Source: Penelope pileata (Eukaryota > Chordata > Aves > Galliformes > Cracidae). Taken from it: a DNA stretch of 64,000 nucleotides. Each line of letters starts with the position of its first letter. Position 1 is the stretch's first letter. The notes under the pieces are model-generated. The model ran no database searches. It was given only the letters and a program-made list of their open reading frames with translations, and had not been told where the DNA came from. The stretch spans positions 167,945-231,944 of the forward strand of contig WBMW01001655.1 of the NCBI GenBank assembly GCA_013396635.1. Reading direction: 5' to 3'. The translations under genes and the position numbers were made by a program. This document shows, piece after piece, positions 39,501 through 51,500 of the stretch.

Positions 39501-42500
39501 TGAATCTCCTTCTATTTGACTAGCAGTTCTGGAGCCAAGTTGCTGACCTTCTGCAGATCCTTTTATCTTCCATTTTCCTAGAACATGCTGTTCTGAGCCT
39601 TAAGGATTTCAGGCATACAGTGAGGGAGAAGTGTTGAATATAACAGCCAATTAACAAGAAACGTAAAGTGATGGAGTTAACTCTCAATTGTTACTTTTTA
39701 TCATCACTTTGTGTTGAACCACTAATTTAAGGATTAAATTTGGGTATTAATTTAACCATTTGTGTACAAACCTCTACAAGTAGTCACTATGTGTTTCAGA
39801 AACTATAAGTTTCAGAAAGCCCACAGACAAATATAGTGAATGATTATAGGTGTAATTAACAGTGTGATACTGATTGCCAAAAGTGCTGAGAACCTACAGT
39901 TCTTCTTAATTACTGATGGAGTTAAGTAGCAAGATCTGTAGCGTGAAGTAGCTTCTCTTACTAAGCCAGTTGGTGATGCTTGCCATTTCTTTGGCGGTAG
40001 GCTTGTTTGTGTAAATTTTCTATGTTGTTATTTCTCATTGTTAACCTCCACCTTCCTTAAATCATGATGATTACAAAGCCATTACAATTACAAGATAGTT
40101 TTCAGCATCTGTTGCTGCAGAACATCAGATCCAGACAGTGCATAAGATGAGTGACCACTTCACAAATCCAGTTGAATCTGGAGAAGTAGAATTTCAGTCA
40201 AAGAGCATGGTAGTGTGCTATTGAGTCTGCTGAAACAACAGAGAATCTATTTCATGGGAAGTAAAAATATGCTCTTAGAAGTATCCATCTTTCTCCAATT
40301 ACACTAGAAAAAAAATGTATGAGGAGTTTTAGAGGATGTACCACAAATAATTAATTAACTTTTTTTTTTTCCCTAGGTCTGGGACCTAGAAACAGGATAT
40401 CAGATATATCAGCTGGAAGATGCACATGGGCTAAATATTGAAGTGACCTGTGCAGCAATCGAAAGAAATGGTTTTTATCTTGCTACTGGGGCTTGTGATG
40501 GTAAAGTAATTAAATAATTACCGCCTTTTTATTATGTTTATGTAAAATGACATATGATATAAGCAATCAGAACTCTGTGCCTTTAACTACTACTTGAAAG
40601 CCTGAATTTTGGCTTTCTTCCAAGGTGGGAGGAAGTATGCTCAGAAAGAAGTACAGGATTTTTTTTGTCTTGGTTAGGTTTTATTTGATAGGTGTTTCAT
40701 AGAAAGGTGATTTTTGACTGCTGGGGCTCTGTTACTTTGCTTGTCTGTTGCTCTGTGGAAGACTGCCTGCAAAATTCTTGGTCTGAAAATATTTTTTCCT
40801 CATCAGACTTAGAACTTAGATCTCTATAGCACTGTAAGTAAATAGCTCCAGATGGAGAACAGTAGTTTTTTCTGATTTTATAGCATCTCAGCTCAATTTT
40901 ACAGTGAACACTAGAATATATATCTCTCTGTGTTTCCTGATGTTTTCCTCTGTTATTTATGATGCATCAGTACAGATAATGTGACAGGATCTCTCCAATG
41001 TATTCCCAAGTGCTACACCAAAATCTGCAGCAACTTTAATAATTTTGTAATCTGTTAATATTGCAGAATAATTCTTCTCATATTCAAATGTTTGAGTGCA
41101 CACCTGAGTTATGAGAATATATGAAATATACAAAAGCTGCTTCACATAAAGAGAAAATTGCCTTTTTCCGTACAGAATACTGAATAATGTTTAGAATTTA
41201 TACTTGGCAACAGAGACTGAACTCTTTATGGATCTCAAAAGCATGACAGTAGATGAATGCTATCAAGTCCTACAAAATTGGAGTCATATGTAATAACTGC
41301 TTCACTTACAATAATGCTCTAGCTCCATCTCCCCACTAGCCCCGTGGGACAAGTCCAGCAACTGGGTTGCTCTGCTGCTTGCCGTATCTCAGAACCTGAA
41401 GTTGTCTTCCTTACTGCCCACCACTCTGCTTACTCTCTGATGGCATTAATCCAGAAGCAGAATTGAAATAAGCAGTGGTCTTTTGTCCTGAGCTGCAGCC
41501 TCAAATGGGCAAGGAAGAGATGAAATAATGGTGGGGTTAGTGGTGTGGTTATCTCTTGGTATGTTTTGTTTCCCTAATCATTCATTCCTGAGAAACATAC
41601 ACAGTTACAGCTTCTTAAAGGTGAGTGACTTAGCTCTGCACCTTCATTTAGATTTTCTTGTTTCTTCTCCTTTTCCTGCCTGTTCTAGTTCAAGTTCCTG
41701 AGTTTGAAGCACAAGCTATTGTGAAAGCTCATTCCCTTATATATGTTTCTCATTCCTGTCTAGGAACAGTGAAAATTTGGGATTTTGGAAGTGGGCAGGA
41801 AGCTAAAGCCTTGCCTTTGGCCCAGCACAGCAAAGATGAGCATTGTCTGGTGAAGCTAGTCTATCTGAAGGCTAGTGAGAGTCAACACGTTCTTCTTGTT
41901 TTGGAGCAGAATGGGAAGATGAAAATCATTCAGGTTTTTTAACATATATATATATGCACACTTTTAAATTATTACTATTTCATTTGTTGGCTCCTAATTT
42001 TCAAGGTAAAATAAGACTTTCTCATTAATCAGTAGATAAACTTATAGAAACTATCAAAGAGCAATCCGCTTTCTGTAAGTCGTCAAGTTAGTTTTCTGCC
42101 TTTCTGTCTAAGCGTAATATATTCATTAGCCTTTTGCATTTCAGCATTCTGATCATTTCTTTTCATGCACTCACTATAATGGAACATGAATGTTTTCTGC
42201 TTGTGATTGAGGCCTCGTGACTCAATTTCCTAATAGATTGTCACAGTTATCAAATTAATCTGTGTTTGTTGGAGAAGAACCAGATCTTATGTACTTGTGT
42301 ATGCAGATAACGTTACTCATTAATATAAATGGGAATACTCAAGTAAAGTCATCCATGGCTGTTGAATCTGATTCTTCACCTGAAAACTGTTTCATTTCTC
42401 TTGTTCTTCATCAATTAACATTTGAGGCTGAGAAGCTCCCCCCGACTTACTGATGTGAAGGGACTACAATGTCCTCAACCGTTGCTTGCAGGGAAGCTCT

Positions 42501-45500
42501 GAGGCATCAGAGTCACCCCCTTCCTGAAAGTGTTCAAGGCTAGTTTGAATGGGACCCTGGGCAGCCCGATCTAGTACTTGATCAAGTAATTGGAAACCCT
42601 GCCACAGACAGGGGGGTTGGAACTTGATAATCCTTGAGGTTCCTTCCAACCGAAGCCATTATATGATTCTGTGATCATCATCTGCAGAAGTTCTGTAACT
42701 CTCAATCCCATGAACTGTTAGCTTTTAAACAAGAGAATCTAGAATAAATGTGTTGTGGCCTTAGTTTTTTGATACACATTGTTTAGCTAGCACATATTGC
42801 ACAATGAGAAGTTGGGGCTTCCAAGTTGAACAAGCTCAGCTCCCTCAGCCTGACTTCATAGGAGAGGTGCTCCAGCCCTCTGATCATTGTTGTGGCCCTC
42901 TTCTGGACCTGCTCCAAAGGAGGGCCACAAAGATGCTATATGCATATGCATTAGCTCTGCTATTTACACAGGAATGTCTTTCAGCTGTGAAAGAACCAGT
43001 ATGCATTTGGAGGGTTTCTTCAACTGTATGGGAGGGGCGCCCAATGTACACAAGAGAGAGAGAAAGCTGCTAAATGAACTGATCCTCAGCTGGACAATAT
43101 ATCTTCTCTTTTCAAAGATGAGAATCTATTAGAAAATGCTGTTCTCAGACTTGTTTAGAACTTTTCTGTAGGACAAGGATCAAGGGGCAGCCAACCTTCC
43201 TCAGCTGCTAAACCAGAGCCTTCAGATCCCACCCAAGTCAGCTCATTCTATCCACTCTTGCAGAAGGTGGCTAGGCTCACTGTCAAAGGGGAGCATAGGC
43301 TTAGCCAAGCCTGTGTTAGTTGAAAGGAATTTACTTCTAAAACTATCACTACTTATAGATTCTTTAAGTTACAAGCTCTAAAACATTACCAATGTTGTTA
43401 TAGGTGGTGTTAACCCTATTTAAAGAGCTGCTAGTTTACCAGCAACTGAGACTGGTTAGAACCATTTGTATAAGTCTTGCTTACAGATTTAGCCCCACTG
43501 CATTGCTCAGAGCCCTGTTCCTACCTGAAGCCCAGTGCCATGTTCTCTAGAAGCAGCTGTACCTTTTCTTCCATCACAGTTGCCTTTCTGCCTTCATGTG
43601 GTCCTAAGGCAGTGTTCCACTGCAGCACCATCATCTTGGGTTCTTGCAGCCTCAGGTAGAGAATATTGTTCCAGCTCAGCAGCTGAGTCCTGAGACTCAG
43701 ATATCGCCATCCGCTTCCAGCCATTTGTATGTCATACAGACACCATTTATTAATGGGAAACTTCCATGACTCGGGATTCCGTTTCAGAAGCCTCAAAGGT
43801 CTCAGGCCTCTGTATTTATATCATGAAACTTTAAATCCACTATGTGCAAGGGAAAAAAGGTTTGTAGGGAGAAGTATAAGGTTTTATTAGACAAATGATA
43901 TATTAGAGCAAAAATCATACAAGCTCTCATCTTGGTAAGCAATATATTACTTTTGATCCACCTGCTAATAAAAAGCTGTTTTATTCAGAGTTTGCTTTTG
44001 ATGCTTATCTATTTCTGAAATAGCTTATATATGCTTATGGTACATTTAGAAAAACTGTCAAGGTAACTTGCAGTAGCTCTAGGCACAATGGGAAGGGATT
44101 GATGACTTGGAGCAATGGCTGAACTATGGCTTGTTCTCTCAGGCAACTGAGACAACCATCAGCTTTGCTAATATGCTAGATATGAACTGGAGACTATCAA
44201 TGTTAATAAAATAAGCAGTTATAACTGAAGAAACAAGTTTAAGTGGGAAATTAAACTGCATATGTCAGATGAAGTTTGTAAAGTTTTTTGTAGTTTGGCA
44301 CAGAAAACTAGCTTTTGTTGCACACTTGCTGATTATTTTCTTATGAGTAACAAAATATTTTCCTTCCTCTTTCATTAAGTCAATTATTTTAACAGGGTGA
44401 CAACATTCAAACGTATCTAAATGTTACATGGGTGCTTCCTGAGGCAGTGTTGTTTCTACAAGGAAATCCATTTGCATTTCTGCCACTGAAGCCAAACACT
44501 TCACAAAACCAGGATTTTTTTCCAGATATCCAGCTACCATCTGACATCAGTCCTCTGAGCAATGATACAGAGGTGAGAAACACTTTAAAGTTCCACATCA
44601 TTTACAGAAGATTAGAAAGTAAAAGGTTTACTGTGCCCTTGAGGATTTCATGTTTTAACACCAGAGTCAGAACCAAATAAGCATTCCAAACTTTTCAGTA
44701 CACTGAAGGTCTAAAATAAATCATGCAAGAGGGCAATCGTTTGTTGAGATAGATCTGCTTAATAACTCATTGCACAGTTGTTGCCATGATTAAGCAGCTC
44801 TGAACATACACTTCATACTCGTGTACAAAATAATAATTTGAATTCCTTGTATGAGGAGTCTTCTAGAAATGAAATGTACTTCATTACTATAGATATAACT
44901 GATCTTCAGTAGTAGTGGCACATAAAGGTCAAACTGAGTGTTAAAATGCTTCTAGCCCCATGTGTAACTAGTGAGATAGTTTCCCCATTTCAAATAACAC
45001 TTACTATACACTTGCCAAGTCTCTCTTCTCAGAGCAAATATTTTTCCATGGTTACTGTGACTAGTACTGCAGACACCTGCAGAATTTTGCTTTTCATTGT
45101 GCTTTTTCTTTAAAAAAAAAATGCTTCTAGTCATTTTTGCTGCTTAAAATTCCACAGTGAGTTGAGGGAAATCTGTGAAGTCACAGAAAGGAAGGGAAGG
45201 TGAGCAGATAGGCAGACAGACAAGCAAATTGCTTTTGAAATGCAGAAGCTGAAAGAAAATAAGTTATTCTGAGTTATTCCAAAAGCTTTATGAATGGTCT
45301 TGAACCATGACTGTATAAGATAGTGTTTTAAACAGTTAAGCTGTGCTGCAGCTAGCTTTTTGCAGCTGTTTTCAATGTTTAATGAAAAGCACTTTTGATT
45401 AATCAGATTTTCTTGAATTGTTAGTTCTGACAGTAATTGTGGTCATTAGTTCCAGGGAAAATCACAAAATCTCCAGCAGGCAGTTATTCTAGAAATACCA

Positions 45501-48500
45501 AAGACTACATATAAGATCACAGCATCACAGAATGCTTGATGTTGGAAAGGACGTCTCAAGATGATACAGCCCAGCTCCCTTACTGAAACTACAGCAGGTT
45601 GTTCAGGGCCATGTCCAATCAGTTTCTGCATATCGCTGATGACCCCTGAAAATCACCCACCTCTTCTGGACCCTGGACCTCTTTTCTCTCCAGGACCACC
45701 TCACATGACATTCTTTCAAGCAGATCCCTGAAAATATGCTCTCCTGAAGTCCATGGCTGTGATACTGCTTTTTGTCTTGATCATTCCCCTCAGGACCTGG
45801 AATGCCACTATCTGATGGTCACTACAGCCAAGACTACAGTGACCTTTGTATCCCTGTCCATTTCTTCCCTGTCTACATCACCTCATGCCTTTTGTTTGTC
45901 ACCACCTCCTCACTTGATTTTTGATCATCCTTTCCCTCCCCTGTTAGTCCTAATTCAAACCTCTCTCACTGGGCTGGTCAAATTGTTGGCAAAGATGCTT
46001 TCACCTCAGTTTGTCAGGTGCATCTTGTCTGTTCCTCAAAGCTCAAAGAGGGTCCCCTAGTCATAAAAAACAAATCCTTGTTGTTTTTGACATACAGCAT
46101 CTGTCCACTCCACCTCAATTCCTTCTCCATCAAGCAGGATGAGGGAGAAAAACACCTGAGTTGCCATGCGCTTGACTATCACCCCCAGAGCTCTGCAGTC
46201 AATTTTGATATACCCCACATCTTCCCTGACAGGATCATTGGTGCCCACCAGGAGCAGCAGGGTGTGCTAAATAGTCTGAAGGACAGACAAGCCCCAGCCA
46301 CTGCTTCACAATACCCCAAATCTGAGCTGCCGCCAGGCAGAAAACCTCTGTGGATAGCAGGACAGGTAGATGGAGGCCCTGATCCTCTGCAGCAGGGATT
46401 TTCCAACTACTATCACTTCCTGCTTCCTTCTGGTGCTTCTGTGTAGCTCGAATACAATAGTATTAGAATAACATTGAATATGCAGTTGTTGTATGCACTG
46501 TTGATTAAGGCATCTTATAAGTAAACAGTTGAAAGAGGTCATTCTTTAGTGTCCATATTGCTCCCACTAAAACTCTTTTTAAATGTTCTTTGTAGAACTT
46601 TGTACCTTCTGTGGAAATGAAGTGCTTCGATGTTTTAAAAGTAGAAGGACATAGTTTGATAACTACAGGAAGTGCAAATGGTGCAGTAATTGTGTGGGAT
46701 TTTGAATCTGCCTCTGTCAGATGCATGTAAGTATTTCTTTCATGGAGGCATTTTGATCTCCAGTATTACATACAAGCCTTTCAAACAGCGCATTGGAAAT
46801 TCTGAGATACTCAACTGTAAAAGATGATCATCAAGCAGGAGTTAAAGCAGAAATTTGTTTGGGCCTCTTTCCCTCTCACTTCAAATTACCTTGCCAGCTG
46901 GTCCTTGCGTTGCATTTAGGAGAAATAATTGTTACTTGCAGAAGGAATAATGTAATCAAGAATAGTGTTTTAACACATCAGCACTGCCTCTGAAGGAAAC
47001 TTAACTAAGTCACTGTCATTGATCAGTGACTGCTATGGAGCTGTAGAGCCTTCTTATTTTGGAAGTTTTGTGTTTGGGAGGGTATCTGGAAATAATGCTA
47101 TTTCAGCTAATAATCACAGATGTGCTACATTCTCACTGACTGATGTGATAGTAGTTCTGCCCTTTATCTTATTTCTTCATCATTCTTTTGGAAAGGAATG
47201 CACCTCAAAAAAGAAAAAAAGTAGTCGTTCTCTTGCTTTGACATAAGCAATCTTTGAGACACTTTTCCACTTCACATGAAAATATCTGACACAAGGTAGG
47301 AATGGGCAAGCAGCCTCAGTGTAGGCTCTTAAATGTCCCTTTCAAAAGACTTTGCAGAGTTTCTTTTTATATTATGGTATTTCTTGAGAATAAATGTTGA
47401 AGTAGGTGGGCTGTTGGATCATTCCACTGTCCTTGTTGATCAGACAGAGCATTAGTCAAAATCCTTTTTTCCCTAGCAAGGGGTTGACTTTCATAGATGT
47501 GTACCTGAGTTCCAGCCATACATTGAAAAGGGAAATAGAAATGCCCAAGAGACCATGTTTCTGTACTTCAGATAGGGATTTAATTATGTTATAATGCACT
47601 TTTGAAAGGGAAATGCAGCTATCCTTCTTTAAAAAGATTCTTTAGTCTTGTTTTTTGGGGGTGATATGGCATTACCAAGCTAACGATGCAGGCAGAAACA
47701 AGCCTGTTGCAATCCACTGAGCTGAGATTGAGGGATTAAGCAGTGATTTTAATGATCTTGAAAATGGGAAATGTAGAGCAGTGGAAAGGTATTCCATTCC
47801 AAAAGCTAAAGATGGAGGACAGACATCCTTGCTTGCTTGAAAAGGGAAAAAAGTGACAACAGAGAAAAATGAATTATTAAGTAAATAACAAGAGAAGAGA
47901 CACAACCAGTGAGAAATTACACATTTTTAAGTGAAAGAAATTCATTTGGAGAGGGTTGTTAAAATACTGTTTTGGCAACAGCTAGAATTTTTGTTATTCC
48001 AATTTTCTGTATAATCCTCTGGTCTTTTTTCAATCTTTGCACTGTTGCAAGAACTGCCTATTCCCAGTTCAGTATTTTTCCCCTTGGCCTATATTTGTGG
48101 TATTGCCTCTCTTTGTTCTTCCTGTCTTCTATCTATCTTCTTAGTCTTACCTTCAAGTCTGACGGACATACTCTCCTTTGGAAATATCTATTCTTATTTA
48201 TAGATATTTTACAGAAAGTTAGGCAATTTGAGGAGAAACACGCAAAAAGAACCCCAAGGCTGTAGAACTCCAGAAAATATTTTCCGTACTTTCTCTTTGC
48301 CAACTCACTAGGGATTAGCAGCATTTTGTTTAAATGCATTTGTGATTCCAGCTGGCTGGCTGCCCAGATAAGATGCCATATCAAGTATTTTTGAGTGTCA
48401 CTGATCAATTTTGCCTAGTTCTAGTAAATACTTTAAATAGATCAGTAGTAATTATTTAAAGATACTTGGTTAATTTGTGCAAGTTTTTTTTTTGACAAAC

Positions 48501-51500
48501 TGTGGGGGGGAAGCATGTTTTGAATTGTCATGAGTTGAAGACTTGTTTCATTTTCTTCACCTCAAAGAGTATAAAAATTGATCAGGGGAAAATGCTAACT
48601 TCAGCTTTAAATGCCTAGCTCTCAGATATTTGAAAGAAAGAGGAAATGAAAAGCTTATTTCACAAAGCTCCAATGTTGAAAATCCTCTTCACTCAATAAG
48701 CCCCTGGCTAAGGTAGCCCGCAGTACTTCGGAGGTATGGGTTCAGTTCCTATTTCTGTCTGGATGGTTTTGAACATACAGTTCTCACAAGAGGTCTTTAA
48801 CTATTATGCTACAAGATATACCGCAACACAAAAGGCAAAGGGGAACCTTACATTTTTTTTCTTAGAGCAATTCCAGTTTGCATTGGATTATTAACTGTGT
48901 AGGGAGCCACAAGATAAGAATGATCCATGTACCCAAGTCAAGTCAATTATTTGTTCAGAGTGGAAACAGGAAAGGTAAAGAACCTCCCTTTACTTCATCA
49001 GAATATATATTAATAGGGTACCTCTTTAGGAGGTGGAAGGTGTAGATTTTAGTGCCAGTGTCATTATTGACATTAAGTTTTTCAATGGCTACTTTGAGTT
49101 CAAAGTTCTCTGTATCTAGAAAGCTAGAAGTCATATTTAACCAGGAGAAATCTGAAGTGATTTTGGATGTTTAAGAGCAAAACTCTTTCACTGAAAGTGA
49201 CAAAATGGGATGGCAGCATAATTCCAAAAATTCTTGCATGGAATGAGTTGGTACATCAGAAAGGTGAACAATGAAACATGTCTGGTTAGGCTGAGTGGAG
49301 TGGCACAGTTGTATTTCTGTGTTGGTGATGCCTTTTTATGATCATACAAACTCAAGATTTAGCTATCCACCTGAACAGTTTCACTTCATCTTTAATGTAC
49401 AGAACTGGCACATTTGTGAAAAAGCCAGCTGAACATTTCTTGCACCACAGAAAACAAAAAAGCTAGCAATTCTGGTTCTGTCACTTCTTCCTTTGTTTTT
49501 GCCTCCTCATATATGAGGAGAACATCATTGCTTTTTAGGTACAGTATTTTACCCAGAGTTTATACACGATTGTCTTGAACGCCAGGAGCAAAGTACTTTT
49601 CTAACATTAATGTACCTGGTTAACTTTGACATAAGTTACTTCAATTTTCTCTAAAATCTTTAGGTGACATAGTTTTTGGGAAATTGAACATTAAAATTCT
49701 TAAATTATGAATAAAGTCTACAACTTTTTCTGGAAATGATACACAGTGTATCTGATATTTCCAGTACAAACATGTTTATTTTCAGGTGTAAAATGAATGA
49801 GAATGACCAGGCTTCGGTTCCTGAAGCATCTGGAGTCAATGCTGTGTTATTCCTTGTACCTCATGCTTTCTCTTCCAGGTAACTGCGTGCCTTGTATCTT
49901 ACACCATAACAAGGGTAATCATTTGCAATTCTGTTGTATTAAACTGTTGTAATCTTTATCCAAGATAGCATATTTAAACTGGGAATTGTTTTGTATTTAG
50001 TCAAGTTCAAACAATTTATTAGCTTTCCCATCCTTAAGTGGTCGTTATGTTTATCAATCCATATTGATAGCAGTCCTTCCAAGCTCTTTTCAGTGGTTCC
50101 CAGTGCCAGGACAAGAGGTAGTGGGCATAAAATTGGAACACAAGAGGTTCTGCCCAAACATCAAGAAGCACTTGTTGTGTGGGTGATGGAGCACTGGAAC
50201 AGGGTGCCCACAGAGGTTGCAGGGTCTCCCTACTTGGAGATCAGAAGCCACCTGGACATGGTCCTGGGGAGCCTGCTGTATGCTGAAAAATTACAAAGTC
50301 ACAGTCACCTGTGAAAATTTAAGTGGGCTATCCTGGCTGCCCACTTTCTGTATGGGTTTTACGTTACCCCAGTTATTCAGATACTCTTGTCAAAAACAGA
50401 GCAGTTGTGACATCGATACAAGCTATGTTGCAAGAAACTCTCATTAGCACAGTTGGAACTTTTCTTGACTCAGAAACAGATGTGGAAGACTACATCCATT
50501 TTTTTTCCCTGAGTTTCTTCCACACAGTCCCATTTCTGAGTGTTATCTTAATCAACCGAAAATCATTTTTTGTAATTAGTTGAAAAGTCTTTGCAGAGAA
50601 AAACTGCGTAAAATGAAAGGGGGAGAGTCATTGGCATGCACTGAATTTTCCCCCTTCGCTTCTGAGGATGAATATCAGTGTCAATTTTGACTTGCTGTGG
50701 ATTTAACTTGCTCAAAAGTCTTGCAGGAGAGCTTGGCTATGTATTAATGTAAATCTTGCCAAGTTACTTGGATACATTTCTAAAGCACCAATAATTCTTA
50801 GTTTAATCAGTCCAATCATTTCAGGCTCAATTTTATTATGCTTTATTACACTGGATCATGTTGATTTCCAGATAGCAAACAGCATCTTCAAGACTGTCAG
50901 TGATCTTCATATTTTTGGCCATCTTTGTCCAATTATTTTTTGTTTCAAACAGGAAAATTAGTTCTCTATCCTCTACTTTTTTTAGGAGTAGTGATAGATC
51001 ACAGCACACAAGCAGATATTTGAGCCTAAGTAAGGTAGGTACTGTGTCTTCAGCAACTCAGTAGCACTGAAAACACTGTTTTGGTTTTTAAATCCTGTAG
51101 CTTATTAAAATCTCTCCATAAAGCCAAGCACAAAACTTAAGATCAAGAATTACAGAAAAAAATGAACTTTCTTCACCACAACTTGCAGTGGGATTAAGGT
51201 GGGGAATTAAGAATACATTCCATTGGGCAGCTAGCTCTCTGGTACATGGAATATCTGACTATCAAAGGGTTTGTGAGATGCTTATCACTAGCAATTCTGA
51301 CTTTCAAACCGGAGTATGAAAGAACTGGAAAGAGAAGGTAAAACAGACAAATTATAAAGTAATTTAATAAAAAGAGAAGCATGTCTACACTGGAACCACA
51401 CTTGCTTGGATGTAATTCAAAGGGCATTTTCAAATTTATAGGATATATATATTTTTTAACTTTACCATCAAGCTGCCTGTATCTCGATCTGTGCATTTTT

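Larger units (their letters stand above)
41934..44395. other. WDR64 intron 14
   Basis: It begins with a short (TA)n run (41943-41954). It then holds a CR1 3' end (42500-42676), a minus CR1 fragment with a fold-back (42815-42930) and an LTR-like stretch (43500-43830). Confidence 0.7.

Noticed and set aside
46018..46446. 142-codon + frame
   Set aside because: It is the antisense shadow of the retrotransposon esterase relic on the minus strand.
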